Assembly: GCA_015657535.1 (NCBI GenBank)
Contig: JADHZB010001445.1
Span: 52,389 to 116,388 of the forward strand
DNA length: 64,000 nucleotides
Direction: 5' to 3'
From: Nephromyces sp. MM_2019
Lineage: Eukaryota; Apicomplexa; Aconoidasida; Nephromycida
The notes under the pieces are model-generated. The model was not told where the DNA came from, searched no databases, and was given only the letters and a program-made list of their open reading frames with translations. Both the position numbers and the translations under genes were made by a program. The first letter of the stretch is position 1. Every line of letters begins with the position of its first letter. Positions 1-13,358 of this stretch are shown piece after piece.

Positions 1-2604
1 TTTTTCCATCAAAAACGATTGAAAAAGTGGATTTCTCTGCACTTATTATCTTGGTTTTTTTGGGTAAAAAACAGCATTTTTATCTTCGGACATCGTGTTT
101 GTCGCATTGTTTCCTCAGTTGTTGACTTTGAGTAAGGGATGCTTTCTTACTACACATATTTCGTCTGTTTTCGATATTTTTTTGCAGGAGAGAGAGGTGT
201 TCCCCAGCTTTCTAAGATAACTTCTGCTGCATTACTGTTTGGGGTGACGATTATAATCGCTTGCCACTCTGGTTCGTTTATTAGCCTTTTTTTTGTCCAG
301 AAGTGGGCAAAGAGTCAAAGAGAAAAGCGAATCAACCTTTCGTGTGCACGAGGTGTCATGGTTTATGATTAGGTCGCGATTATACGGTCAGATGAGAGGG
401 TTACATCAGCATACACTTTAATGCTATGAAAATCTTCAATAAAAACTGCAAAAATGCCTTGTGTTTTAAGGTTTTTATATCCTTATTTACACTTTATATT
501 TATCTTCGATTCGCAGAGTTTTTGGTTGGCAGCATAGAAGCGATGATCTCCGTATATAACATATCCGAAAGTTTCATTGGAATAATTCTTTTGCCAATTG
601 TCGGAAATGGTGCAGAACACTTGACTGCAGTGTCTGTTGCAATGAAGAATAAAGTGGACCTCACTATGGGGGTTGCCGTTGGTTCCTCAGTGCAAGTAGG
701 CTCGAATTTGGTGTGATTTTTCATGTTTTTAGTTCTTTTTTCTAGGCATGAGGTATATGATACGGCTTTTCGGCTTAGGTGGGTGGCTTCACTCTTAGTA
801 TGTTCAAAGAGCTAGATTACATCGCATCCCTCGAATATGCTAGTGAAAGCTTTGAATAGTAGGCTTTTTTTAATGCTTTGTGTCTGTGTGTGTGCCTGTG
901 TGCCTGTTTGTGTGTCTGTCTATGTGCCTATGTGCCTGTGTGTCTATGTGCCTGTGTGTCTGTGTGTGTGTGTTACGGAGGAAACTCCTTGAATACATTT
1001 TTCTCGCAGTTTTATTCTGAATGATGTTTCTTTTTTTTGGTTAAACACCTTTTTTCTTCAGTCTTGTATTCTAGGCTGAATTTTTTCAGTCTTTGGTGTG
1101 TGTGTTTGGCAGCATAATACTGTGGGTAATTATTTAATCTTGATGATATATAGTGTTATCTTGGCTGATATTTTCATGTTGTTATTCGAAGCTATGGTTT
1201 CTGAATTTCAAAATTTTTATTTTTTCATGTATATTTGTGCTTTTTTCATAAAGTTCTAAGCGATAGGCTTATTATGTTTTGCGCTTGAGCTGCATCTGAT
1301 CTTTGCCCTAGTTATTCTCACGAAGCGAGTGATTATAGGCATTTTCTGGTTGTTTTGCTCTGGTGATGTTTTCAGTGCATTTTTTAATGGCTTTGCTTTT
1401 CTGGTGAAAAGTCTATAGCTACGTTCATCTTAACTTTCCCGAACTATGTTGCAGAGGCGAGTTTTAGTGCCTTTACTCCCTTTGTCATTCAAGAGAGAGT
1501 TTTGCTTGCATCCTCAAGGTCACTCATGATTTCACCAAAGTCGTTAAGGACAGCTTCCAATAGAGTATAGAGAATGAGAACACACACACCAAACAAAAAG
1601 GCATATAAAGAATTTATGCATTATATAATTGAAGAGGTTTAACAAGGAGTAAATGTTTTCTGAAGATTTTTAATGCCAAAAAAAATTTTTTTTTGCTTTT
1701 AATGGAATGTGGGAAAAACGGCAAAAGGTTTATCCCGAAGCAATTTCATTGATTGCTATATTTTTGACAGTTAAGGTGTGTGTTTATGCTTCACTAGTAG
1801 GTTTTTGTCTAGCAAGGAAAAAAGTCGCTTCCACAAATTCCAAATTGAGTCAGATTTCAAGCACTGAAAACCAAAGGTTTTTACATTTGAAAAGCTGCTA
1901 ATACCCGCAGAAAATCTCTACCTATTTGGTTTTGAGTTTCTGCAGCGATTGGATCATTGCCAGATTCCAATATAAACGGAAAAAAGCCTCTCTCCCTTTT
2001 GTCTGCTGTGCTACTTTACAGATCGCTCTGTTTGTAGTCCCGTTCACAGTCATTTCTGGCTGGGTCCTAGATCAGCCGATGACATTGGTCTTCTCTCCTC
2101 TTTTGGCAAGCGTCCTTATAATGTCTGTTATTGTCCTCATGGGTATGTACTCTGCTTGTTGAATTTTGCAGGCTTCGATTAATTTTAGTATGTGCTTGTC
2201 GTTAATTTCTGTGGAAAATACGGTTAGAATGGGGGTTTACCTCATTTTAGTGTGTGTTTGTCATCATTTTTGCGAAATATACGGTTAGACTATAATATTA
2301 AATGAACTATGAAATCTTATTATTGTAGTTTTTATTTCTATTTTTTTTGGTATCGCATGACTCAGCTATTGTTCAAGATGGTGAAAGTAATTGGCTTGAG
2401 GGAGCTCTCCTGATTACTGCATATTTAATCGTTGGAGTCGTATTCTGGTAAGTTTTGATATTGCAAACAGCGCTTGAACTGCCGTTTTTTTGTATAAATG
2501 CATATTATAAACCTAGCAAAACTTGTAGGTTAGTTCCCATTTTTGTGTGTGGAAATGTCGTCTTCCACTGCTGCCAACTCAGCGGTTTTTGCCGAAAATT
2601 TTGA
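1..2604 (+). CDS. CAX: Vacuolar-type Ca2+/H+ exchanger (CAX family), 3' half, multi-exon, cut by the left edge
   Basis: CAX proteins exchange Ca2+ for H+ across vacuole or acidic-store membranes. Well-supported exons are 517-695, 2022-2142 and 2366-2447. Exon 517-695 encodes FLVGSIE, IGIILLPIVGNGAEH and NKVDLTMGVAVGSSVQ, the second signature repeat of the family. Exon 2022-2142 encodes IALFVVPFTVISGW. Exon 2366-2447 encodes VQDGESNWLEGALL, the last membrane helix. The phases close at each of these junctions: CAA|ATC, then G|CT. The protein ends either at TAA 2449-2451, or after splicing 2448-2528 to a short exon ending TGA 2602-2604; that exon supplies the WLVP seen near many CAX C-termini. 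An earlier exon near 188-240 (VPQLSKITSAALLFG) fits the helix before the second repeat, but its borders are unclear. The first half of the protein lies outside the window. The family is secure; the 5' exon structure is not. Confidence 0.82.
880..972. repeat. TG-rich minisatellite inside the CAX intron
   Basis: Imperfect tandem units of the type TGTGCCTGTGTGTCTA, grading into pure TG, lie in the intron between CAX exons 517-695 and 2022-2142. The strand asymmetry (TG on the coding strand) recurs near 45.3 kb and 62.2 kb. Confidence 0.85.
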
Positions 2605-5600
2605 TGCATTTAAGACTTGAAATAGGTATGTGCGTAGCGATCTCTATTTTTTTCCGTTCCTATGAGCAGGTCACTTGGTACTTTACTGAAGTGTGCGTGT
2701 CGAGCTGCTGCCCTCAGCTAACTTAGCTAACTGCATACTTTTATTTCAATATATAGAAGGTGATACGGTTGATATTTCTCTCTTTTTTTTATATTCGCTC
2801 TTTTCCCTTTTGCCTCTTTAGATTTTTTCCTTTTTTCTGTTACATCAATGATATTATAAGGAGGAGGGGGTGGAGAAATGAGATTGGGAAAAAGAGGAGG
2901 GGGGAAATAAAGTATCAAAAAAGCCTTTGAAGCCCGTCTTCAGCAACTTACCAAATAATTTCGACTTTTAATTTTTCCGTATCGCGAATTACTTTATATT
3001 CCTATCTCTAGGTACTCTGATTCAATTATCGAAAGAAAAAAGCTTTAGCATTGAAGAGTTTTGCCACAACTTTGGCAAAAATCAAATCTTCAATAGCAGC
3101 CTATCGGAAGGCCTAATAATTTTCAATGTTGCGGTGCTACAAGGAAAACTCAATTAGATAGCCTGTTTTTTTGTATTATTATATACCTTGGCGACCATGA
3201 ATATTCCGCAGACCGCTCAATATTTCCTCAAGCTTTGAAAATGTGTGCAATCCAGTGTGAGATACTCGTTTAAGTGGTTGCCCAATAAACACACTAATAT
3301 CGTCTGGAGGCAAGGACTGGTGCTGCGGCGCGCGTTGACTTTTCGAATCCATATATGAAGGGGACGGTGAAACCTATTTTGAGGCCTTCCCCCTTTTAAG
3401 AGTTTGCTTGTTTTTGCAATTAAAATATGCTGCGGCAATGCTTTGCCTGATAAGCTTGATTGCTACTTGGATGTGAATCCGTAGCGTTGTAAGCATTAGA
3501 TCCATCTAATTTCAAATGCGTAGAGTGGCACCCCTTTTGCCCATAACCCTTGCTATAGCTTTGACTCTTTCGAAATACTAAAATTTGTTATCATACGTTG
3601 TATCGCTTCAATCCCTTTTGATCATCTTTCGTTCACTGTGTGCTTTTTATGCGATCGCAGTGCCGCAAAATCTTCCTTCTTGCTGCTTTGCAACTAAATT
3701 TTTTACAGAGAGTATAAATCAGTTTTTTAACTCTTTGTTATTTGGGAAATACGAAAAAGGCGCTCTAATTTTCATTCGAGACATTGCGTTGGAAGTAGAT
3801 TACTTTGAATTATCGCGTCTCAAAAGCGTGAAAATTTATGTACGTTGTGTTTGTTAATTAGTGCATTCGGTAATTCTACGAATTAGGGTGAATTTTTTAG
3901 GATGAAAATAAATACCATTAAATTGGAGAAGTTAGCACTAGCGGAAATCACCTTGTAAAATTTTTCATGCGACCACATTCAGAAGACGAAGCAGTGAAAG
4001 ATTAGTTTTATTCGCTTGATGGTAACGCCTGATTGTTATCTTGTTATATGTGATGTTTCCTTTTTTTCATAACTAACATATTTTCCCCCGGCTTTCCCTT
4101 TTTGTGTGCTTCTGTCGGACAAGGTTCAGAGAGTTTATTCTGTTATTCTTTTCGAGTAACCCAAGGTAGATAACTATTCACCGGTGAAACTCCCAAAGAA
4201 TTTCTTAACTTGAATGCCAGTGGTCAGCAATGGCTTTGCACCTATGTCTCTGGTGTTTTTCATTAACTAATCATTAGTGAAGAAAGTTTCTATCATCACT
4301 ACTTTCCTATCCACATATAGTTTCAAAGGATTGTCCTAAACAAATTTTCCCTAATAAAATGCGAATTGCTGTGCCATGATTCACAATTAAGGTATATTTC
4401 CATAAGCAACCTTGCAAGGTGAAATGTGATGTATATAGTTTCTAAGCCTGATTAGGCACGCATTTGCTCCATTGTATACATGCTGATTTCATCATGAGGA
4501 TATGCTTCTCAAGGTCTTTTTCTCGGGTGAAAATATGAAAATTGTTTTTTACAACAAAATTTGAATGCATCCCCCCCTTGTGCATTGTTCTTCAAACTAA
4601 CTAAGAAATAGTGAAAGAGGCTTAATTCGCTAATGCCAGATGACTTAGAATTCAGAATAGTTTTATGTTGCTGGACTGGCACATGCATGACTCCAGGCCA
4701 TCATACTACTCTTCAATGCACTGTGCCTATTCAATACTGTATATTTTCAAGCTGGTAGCGGGGGTGAATTTACGTGGCATATTTACTCGCAACCAGCATC
4801 TTCTACGTAGTATTTTTTCCCTACTAGAAAAACTATATTTTACAGACTGTGCCGCTTGAGGGATTTTCATATAATTTGTTTTTGTCTGATTGCAAGTGAA
4901 GTCTTTATACTTAAATTTATTTTGCTTCGCGCATCGCGGTTGCACTACAATTACCCTTGTAATCTGCATACCGCTTTTGTTTATCCAATGCGGTGCCACA
5001 TGGCAACTTGGCCTCTAATATTGCCTGCTTTTGGGCAATAAAATGAAAGAATTATGGGCTGATTTTTTGGCTTAACGCATCACAACGGCCTTGTCTAATA
5101 TTCTCTCCGTAGATCCCGCCTATTGTATGCGCTAAATGCTAATGAGTTATGCAAATGCTGTCGCTGAAAAATTCTGACCTTAGCACTGATTCATCTGATA
5201 AATATTTTTGTGGGATGCAGTAGCTGCCACATTTATTCATGCTTCTGAAATTGTTTTCTCTTCACAGGGATGCATATGCTGGCTGCTCCCCTGTAGGTGT
5301 ACTGAAGAAATATTTTAGTATCGACATTATTTGCCTATAACTTAATCCTAGTGATGAGTCTCTATTTCTGTGTTAGCTAAATATGCTGCTTGAGCCACAA
5401 CTAGGCATCCAAGCTGCTCCTCAATGGCTATATTTAGCTTTCTATAGAGTCATCAGAGCTACTATTTTATATCTGAAAAGTAAATGCTGGGAATTTTATA
5501 GCTCCCTGCTGTCCTTTAAACTAACTTAATCTGGTGCATGCGTTACCAGCATATAGCCCTTTTCATCGAACTTTGCTTCGTCAAGCATGGAATCTTTCTT

Positions 5601-7605
5601 ATAAAAGCGCCCTTCATTACTAGGACAGTTTTTGTGGATGCCCGTAAGTCAATATGACAGAAAAACTTCTTGGTGATCGAGATGCTAGAAATAAAAGGTA
5701 TGCGCATTTTTTAGAGGCTAAGGTTACCAATTATTTTGTCCGCTGATTTATATAAAAGATATGTAAAATAAAAATATATGATTTTCTTGATAAACGAATG
5801 AAACGTATTTAAGTTTGTAAAAAAAATTCTATTAAGTCTGTTTGTTAAAGGACTCAAGCGAGTTGCATCAGATATTATCCTTTTAAGGATAGCACAAACA
5901 CACGCCAATAAAAGTATTTCAACAAAAACAGGTAAAAAATTGCGCCTCTGTTTCAAATAACTCGAAATAGCCTAATCCGAAAGGATGACACTCTCTATTT
6001 TACATTAGTACCAAAATTTATCATAAGACTTGATTGGAGATGCACCTAGATATATGGATTCACTATGAATATGATTGCTCATAGGCTTCGCGAACCTCTT
6101 CGGACGTTATAGGATATTTTCGCTATTCTCCATTAGGAACCCGTATTTCCTAATTAGAAAGGATACTCACAGGAAGAGCACAGTCATGATCATGCGGCTG
6201 CTTTGCACCAACGCCGACTACCAGAAAATGGGTCAATTCGCATGTAGTTTTTCACCGTAAATCAGCCTTCATTGCCGCAAGCATGCTGCCCACAAGCTGG
6301 ACAGCTGCAATTGACTTCCTTCGTCACAAGCACAAGTTTAAGGAAATTATCACGATGCCCTACACTCTTTATAGACAACTTAGCACCTCTACCTTAATAT
6401 ATCCGATACATAATTCCGGCAGTAGACTGTACTTGGCTACATCATCCCAAAGCTTGTGAAGCATGGAGGGAAGCGCACCTCAGCATTACGCTCGGTGAGA
6501 TAAAGTCAATGAAATTCTAAAATTTCATTTACACTTTTTTTTTTGGAAATGTGGCTTGCTGACCTCTAAGCATAGCTTTACTAGAGAAAAAGGAATTTCT
6601 CAACGCTGCGCACTACCTGCGTCTGATAGAAAGTTTTTGCATTCACCCACAAACTTTAATCAAAACTGCAGGGCACCCATGGTGAGCTTCGCGTACATTG
6701 CGAACTGTGTAGATGTTGATTGTCGCATTTCTAGTTTCAGTTTATATCAAGCGCTGTGTCAAAATATCTGTTTTGTTTTATATGAAATCTAATGAAACAT
6801 TAGTTGGAACAAGTAATATATAAAAGTGCTACTTTTTATTTTGGACCGCAAGTGAAGATGCACTACAAATACTCAAAATGCAGTGTTACCCGCAATTTCG
6901 GAGTTCCTAGAATGAAAGACTACGTAATGGCTGGCATTGGAAATTATGACTAGAAGCGCAGCATTAAATCACGTGAGATATCGCGTGCACCGGCCTAAAT
7001 ACCTGGCAATTACTTTTTATGCTGGTGAAACGTTTAGTGAGGCACTCTGCTTAGTTGTTTGGTATGCGGGAACCAGAACGCGCATGCTTCGCCGCCATTT
7101 CCATAGCACGAACCGCGGTCCGATATTACGAGAGGATCTTTTTTTTAAATACAAAATATTTTATACGGGCCCTCTAAGTACATAATCCATCCAGTAACGA
7201 CGCTTAGACTGTTTTTTTAGCTTCTTTTCCCATGCTTCTATTCTTTGTGTAGCTCTTAGTAGCGTCGGCCACATTCCCGTTACATCGATCAAACCTTTGG
7301 CAGGGGTACTTGCTCTGCCCTTATATTGTGGCGAGGATTATCAGCTATAAATTACTGTAGCGGGAAACGCGGCATGTAAAGGGTCGCCTAAATTAATTTT
7401 TTTGCTTTGAAAACTTAAGCATGCGGTTAAACTTGCTGGACTGGTAGTTGGGGATTTTTTGCGGACCTTTTAGTTCGAAGCGTTTCATTGTTTTCCCACG
7501 GTATTATTTAGTGAGGTAACACAAGCAGGTTTCTGAGATTTGCTGACGGTAAACTCTTGGGTAATAAATCACTAAGGCTTGGAAGACACAACAACTTAGG
7601 CTATA
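2605..7605. other. Unresolved 5-kb stretch with scattered + strand exon candidates
   Basis: No family could be recognised. Two open segments with splice-like borders stand out. One spans about 3013-3157, after ctctag, encoding LSKEKSFSIEEFCHNFGKN and ending in TAG. The other spans about 3661-3838, after cgcag, encoding FTESINQFF and IFIRDIALEVDYFELSRLKS before GTACGT. A purine tract with several G-runs lies at 2859-2906. The remainder is AT-rich with frequent stops in all frames, and I cannot tell intron from intergenic DNA. Confidence 0.3.
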
Positions 7606-9955
7606 ATGAGTTCTGGCAGCTCAACTGAGTCACTCGACGAAGATCTACACTCATTTGTAACATGTGATTCAGGTAATATTAGCGTACTATTTTCAAGCAA
7701 TATTCCAACACTGCAGCATCAGCTCACTATATACCCCTTAAAATGATTTTCTATTTAAAGGGAAAGAAGACTCATCATCACGTGGTGGCATCTACTTGGT
7801 TATACAGCTGCCTCAAGCCTTTCTGTATAACTATACAGAAAAAATTAAGTCACCAGGTAACGATTTGGGACACGGTAGCTGCTGCATCTTTTAAATAGGG
7901 CTATGAAAACTACCTACGAACGATTGCTTGCAAATCTATTTTATTTGCGGGTATAAGGCGCTTAAATTGACAAAAGCATTTCCCATCACGCAAGCTCGTA
8001 GTATTGCGAAAGTGCCGTACTGGACCCTCAAAGTAAAGTTTTATCGCAGAATATTTATATACAATTATTATGCATGCTATTTTTTTTACCCTCTGAGATA
8101 TAAATTTCAAAAACGTCGTTTTGTAGTTATTCTGTAGCTATCACAACTACGTTGCTTGCTACTCAAAGATATGCTTCTATAAAAGGTTGCTAGCTTGCAT
8201 TGCTTTTAAGGCGAGACGTCTAATGCCTTCATAGACTTTTTATAAAGTGGACCAAATTCCTGGGATACAAGTTTCTGTAAGCGTCCATGTACATTGCTTT
8301 ACTGATGCACACTACCTAAACAAGCGCTTATTTCGCTGCTTGTAACTCTTGTACTCTGGGCTGCCCTTTTAGAAACTGTGCTTCACCTGCTTATTAATAG
8401 TTTTGATCTCACAGGCTTCAAGAGTAAGATCAAAAGACTTCCTGCACTTATGGTAAGACATCAAAATATTAGCAAAAAAATATATCTATTCATATACACA
8501 AAACTAACTTGAGAGCACAAGTTGACTTGGGCTGCCTTTAGTATGACCAAGCCGTATGGGAGGAACGCCAGAAAGCTTTTCCAAATAAATTTGAACCACA
8601 AACTTCTAGTACAAATTTTATAGAAGAGAAAACACAAACAAGTGGAATTGCCTGCCCCGTTTGTAACGCCACAATACTAGCCCATAAAAATCTTGAGGCC
8701 CCACCACTTACCGTGTTACATACGGCACGACGCGGCTATAAAGAAATATTTGGGGCTCTTCAAGGTAGTTTATAAGACAAAGAAAGCTCGCTATGAAGTG
8801 CAAAACAGATTCAATGCAATAATAACCATGACATCAATCGTTTTCAGACATGCACATATGTTCGTTTATACTTCGCTCAGTACAAACGCAAGACTTGTAG
8901 ACTTCCGTAAAGCTTATTGGAAAAGAAATTTGATCATATTTAAATTCAAAATTTTTTTTTTCATAATAATTTTATTTTTCTGACATTCTCAACGTGTTGC
9001 AAGGAAAAAAAATTGAGTGAACGTGAAAACTGGGTGATATCTCTTTTTTTGTATGTACTTCAATTATTCTCATACAATAGTAGCCTCATATTGTTATGAA
9101 GCCTGAAAGCGAGGATTAGTTCGTACTGCGTGGATTACCAGCATGTGCATTCACGTTATACTTTCCGTGGTATTGATAAATGTATGTAAGCATGCCTAAA
9201 GCTGCTGGCAAAAAAGTTTGATATGCCTTGTGCCTAACTTGTATAAAGGTGTGCAATGGATCACGCCTTTCCTGGTGAACACCTGTAGTAGCGTTAGTAA
9301 ACACCTTGATATTCTTATAACGATGTTCTTGCATGAAGGTTATGAGGCACCGGAGGAGATAGTATCAATCTCAGGTGATTTGGCGGCTCAGGAATTGAAC
9401 CTGCAAACACCAAAAAAAAACCTAGTGGTCCTAAAAGATATGGGTGGAAACATAATAGCTTATAGGGACCCAAAAAAAGCTAATTCCTACTTTCGCAGAA
9501 ACCCAGATGACAAATGTAAATTTCCGGCGGACAAAGTTCTTGGTATCTCTCGCTTCGAGGAATTCTTATTACCAGGCCCCCAACCAGCAAGTATAAGGTG
9601 TGGTGGGTACGAAGGTAGGGAAAGCCTCGACACACAAGGTATCCTGAATGAGGCCATCGTGACAAATGGCTCCGCATTGGCACTAGCTAGTTCAAGCTCA
9701 CTGCCAGGAACAGATTCATCAAGGAATGAATTAGCGGTTGCCAGGGCTGCTCGAGCTGCTACTAGATCTATGAAAGCAACTGATGGGGGCAGCTTGGCAG
9801 CATACTCTTCATCTGCCATGAAATCACAATTAACTGGTAGATCGAAAAGGGCCTCGTCAGACCACCTGCTCAAACCTAGGCGAGGCAGCCAGCGCACCAC
9901 CAGCGCTCATGAGCCGCAGAGACGCTCACGTCGACTGCGGGGTCGTGAAACTTAG
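7606..9955 (+). CDS. Five-exon gene of unknown function: CxxC motif and basic C-terminal tail
   Basis: The proposed exons are 7606-7672, 7761-7856, 8415-8452, 8542-8764 and 9249-9955. Every junction has GT-AG borders and matching phase, and the total of 1131 bp gives 376 residues from ATG MSSGSSTESLDED to TAG. The last exon could instead start at 9339, which is also in phase and removes 30 residues. No family was recognised. The middle contains EERQKAFPNKFEP, then a lone CPVC pair (IACPVCNATI) and TARRGYKEIFGALQ. The last exon has a compact segment (NLVVLKDMGGNIIAYRDP, FRRNPDDKCKFP) and then a Ser/Ala-rich, strongly basic end (KPRRGSQR, RRSRRLRGR) that looks like a nuclear or nucleolar localisation signal. 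A nucleic-acid-associated role is inference from the tail only. The 3' exon frame is certain to be coding; the 5' exons are likely. Confidence 0.7.
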
Positions 9956-11738
9956 CATTCCAACGAAGCTGAGGGTATGAAGACGTAATTGCATGTCACG
10001 GGCTACCATTAGATGGGGAAGCGAATTTACACAAATAATTGCCGGTCAGGAACCTAGATACTACCATTCAGGGAGGCGTTAGTAGCATGCAAGTATATAG
10101 TCTTAAAAAGTTCGGGTGAAGCTTCATCTTTTTCATACCAAATGACAACTTATGACAAATTTTGGGTAGTATACGTGTCGCTCACGCAACGTCAACACTG
10201 GCCACAGCTGTGTATCGCAGTAGCATCAAGTATTTCGTTGCATGCACTTATTATTCGTTGCGATCATCGAAAGTATCTTTTGTTGCTAAGTCTAAGGTGT
10301 GGAGATATTCTTTGAAGAATAATGGCTAACCACACAGGCCATAAATATGACTATCGCGAGCTGCTTGAATATAGTTTTGTCTCGGTACTTCTAAAATGTA
10401 CTTACGACCGCTTATGCGTTTGCGATGGCTTTCCGCTTTGGATTATCATTAGTTAGAAAGGCTTGCCTAAATTTCCAGAAAATATGAAACCTACGGAATC
10501 TAAGTCTAACTGTTTCAATATTGAGAGATAATTGCTTATTCTCAGTGTACTACTGAGATTGTATTTATAGGCGCATTTGCTGTCAAACAAGTTTCAAAGT
10601 AATGTCAGTTAAGCTTTCATCGCAAAAAAGCGAGCCGTCTTTAATTTGCTTTAGAATTAAATTCGCTGATCGCTTTGGGAGTTTAACACAGCGTGAAACA
10701 CTCCATTTTTAAGAATGGCTTAGCTCAACTTTTTGCCTACTTTTCCAGCCACAAAGACATCTATTACCGCAGAGTATGATTCCAGCTACCTGGGTAGCTA
10801 ATAAGGTGCTTCTTTCATAAAAAAAATGCTTAGCGTGCTGCTGGTTCATGCTTAGATGTATTAGTGCAGAATACCCTGTAGGCAGTAAAAAAGGGTATAT
10901 GTGATAGCAGTAATTGTCCACTGCTTGCTGTAATATTTGATTGAGATTCTTGATCTTGCTGCTTTCAAGCCTGGATAATCCATGCCTTTTCCTGCTGGCA
11001 GGCACTTAAAACTGTAAGTTTTAGGCTGTATAAGCGAAAAAAGCTTTGAAAGCAGAGGAGTCAGTGATTCTCAACCCATCTGCCCAGCAGTCGATGGTTG
11101 AGAAATAGGAAAAAATATATAATTATGATTTTACTGCGGTAGGTTCTCCCTTAAAAACTGGCAGCATTAGAGTGCTACCTATAGGCCATGAAAGAATCGT
11201 GCAGCAATTTTTTATCCACGTTTTATTTCTAGGGCTTGGTAGCATGTCTTCCTCCATGCCACTGCACCTTACATTCTCTCAGTTGCCAAGTTAGGCACGG
11301 AATCATCAATCTTACAGCTTGTCTTAACACTCAGCTACTAGCTTAGTGTTAAAGAGCCTTTTCTCTTGTCGGAATAATGCAGGCACATGGGCTACCACTT
11401 TGGTCATGAATTGAGGGAAGGGATACTGCACAGTGAGACTAAAAAATCGTTGAGGCAGTTACCATAGAAGTAGCCGCTACACTAGATATACCTCGGTACA
11501 AAATTGTAATGCAATATGAGTTTCTTTGTCTCCAGGATTCTATAGCTTGTATTTGGAGCATAATCAGAGACTACGAGACTATGTAAGTTTTAACCTTTGC
11601 ACTGACTGCTACCACATGTATGCAATGAACGGCTAGCAAAATTTATTCATGAATCTTCGTTATAACTTTGAAAGGGTTTTTTAACCCGAGTTCACACTAA
11701 GGAAATAGGCAGGGGAATACACAAAATAAATAGAGGGG
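9956..11738. other. Gap with two weak coding candidates
   Basis: A complete 44-codon ORF starts at ATG 10322 (MANHTGHKYDYRELLEYS) and ends in TAG. On the - strand an open frame at 10709-11005 encodes NLNQILQQAVDNYCYH and related text but has no ATG. Neither resembles a known family. Nothing else was seen in this stretch. Confidence 0.25.
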
Positions 11739-12154
11739 ATGCACCAGATGCCAACTGGAAGTATCAGCGAAAAAATGAGGAATGGTAGCCCCAGTCGAAA
11801 TGATGGAAAATGGCTACGATTAGTAGCTATCGCCTGCAGTTTACTAGGTAAGGATAACCCCGCTGGGATTCCCCGTCTTTGAGCCAGTAGCTTCGGTGAG
11901 GTGGTTGAATGCGCACCGCGATCGGTTAGGCGCGCAAGAAAAAAGCTAGCCGCAAAGCTGACAGGGTATCTTCCCTGTGAAATTCTGTGTTGAAAACATG
12001 GCGTTGAGATAAAGTCTGAAAGTGCCAAAGCAGGCCACCATACATTTATCACAATTCACGCTCTGATGAAAGGTTGAGTAAATATCCTACGACAGCTGAA
12101 GAGGCATTTTATCGCCGCCACTCCCAGTTGTATATTCCTGGAAGCAATTCTTGA
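11739..12154 (+). CDS. Candidate small two-exon gene (55 aa) with one hydrophobic segment
   Basis: Exon 1 is 11739-11847, from ATG MHQMPTGSISEKM through the short hydrophobic WLRLVAIACSLL to a GTAAGG donor. Exon 2 is 12096-12154 after ctacgacag, EEAFYRRHSQLYIPGSNS then TGA. The phases match (G|CT). The layout (polar N-terminus, single hydrophobic segment, short basic tail) would suit a small membrane protein, but no family is recognised. A competing - strand open frame of 123 codons (11681-12052) covers the same DNA and also ends in a hydrophobic segment, so strand assignment is uncertain. Confidence 0.3.
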
Positions 12155-12785
12155 TGCGCGAGCCCATAGCACGAATTATTTTTTAAATTACGCTAGAATG
12201 TATCATTACTACAGAAAAGCAGGATAATTCAAAGCAATTTACGTATCAGTGAGTATCCACTTCAAGTGTCTATACGAAATTAAAATCATCATAACTTTGA
12301 CCACTCACGGGATATTTCCCCGTTATTATCAGAAAATCTTTCATAATTTTACCCTTGGTACAGAGGTACCGGAGCCTAAGCTTACGGCTTATACAGCCTT
12401 CGCGCATTGGATTATGCGGATATTTTACACTAATGCGTCATTTGGAGCACATTCGTACTGCTCTCATGGTGAAGGCATGCTCTAGTGGATTCTACACTAT
12501 ACAATGTATTAAATCTTTCGGTTATTTTGATCTCGGCAAAGCCGTAGAATCCTGTATGAGAAATCCATAATTCACATATTTATAGATACAAAATAAATTG
12601 CGACTTGAGCTCCTTTTCTCATATCAGCAAAGTGGCGAAAAATATTCTAAGCTAAGAATCGCTCCGGCGTTACGGTTCAATTTTAGAAAGTTATGGGAGC
12701 TGCTTCAATTTAGAATGGTTGGTTCATTTAAGAAGACTTCATTAGCCCTGGGTAATTGCCGTTTCATCTCATTTGAGGCTGCATA

Positions 12786-13358
12786 ATGGAACCTTCCAAT
12801 AATACCGATACCGATGGGGCTGAGAACACTGAAGAAAAGAAGGAGGAAGAAGTTATCAAAAACTCCATACTAACGTCATCTATCTCCTCCGGTGTCTCTA
12901 AGGTTATATGAACGCAAGTAATTCATAGCTAAGCCATGAACCAGAGACTTTACATTCTAATAGTTTCCTTCATACTTATGTTTTTACCCGACATAATTTG
13001 TAGCAAGTTCCTCAGGATGTGTGAAGCGCATAGACTAGTCTGTTCCTCGTAGCACCTGCTATTGGATACTTTTGCTTAACTTTAAATGGCTTAATTTTTT
13101 TTTTTACGTTAATGATATAATACCATATTCAAAGTATAATAAAACTTGTTTGGCATGCCATGACTGGATACTGCGAACATAACAGCATTTTTTGAAAGCG
13201 GCTATCATATTTGTGTTTTCATGTGATAACTTAGCAGCGTCATACGCACTTCAGCACCTATAACAGTTCATGAAACAAATAAGGTGGAATGTAGGGAATA
13301 TTTTCAAGACATCTTCAATTGTCCAGAAACCCCTAAGCCGAAAAAGCCTGCTCATTAA
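12786..13358 (+). CDS. Candidate small protein with acidic N-terminus and CX9C segment
   Basis: Exon 1 is 12786-12891: ATG MEPSNNTDTDGAENTEEKK, very acidic, with donor GTGTCT. Exon 2 is 13255-13358 after a pyrimidine-containing cttcag, ending PKPKKPAH then TAA. The join G|CA is in phase and gives 69 residues. Exon 2 contains ECREYFQDIFNC, that is C-x9-C with the aromatic spacing seen in CHCH-type intermembrane-space proteins. An acidic N-terminus followed by CxxxYF....C is also the layout of the complex III hinge subunit (QCR6/UQCRH). That family normally has two CX9C pairs and only one is seen, so an internal exon may be missing or the resemblance may be fortuitous. The donor is weak. Confidence 0.42.

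Noticed and set aside
2859..2906. Purine-rich tract as a G-quadruplex
   Set aside because: Only three clear runs of three or more G are present with irregular spacing, too weak to call.
9487..9900. 137-codon - strand frame
   Set aside because: Opposite strand of the last exon of the 7606-9955 gene, which has better splice and phase support.
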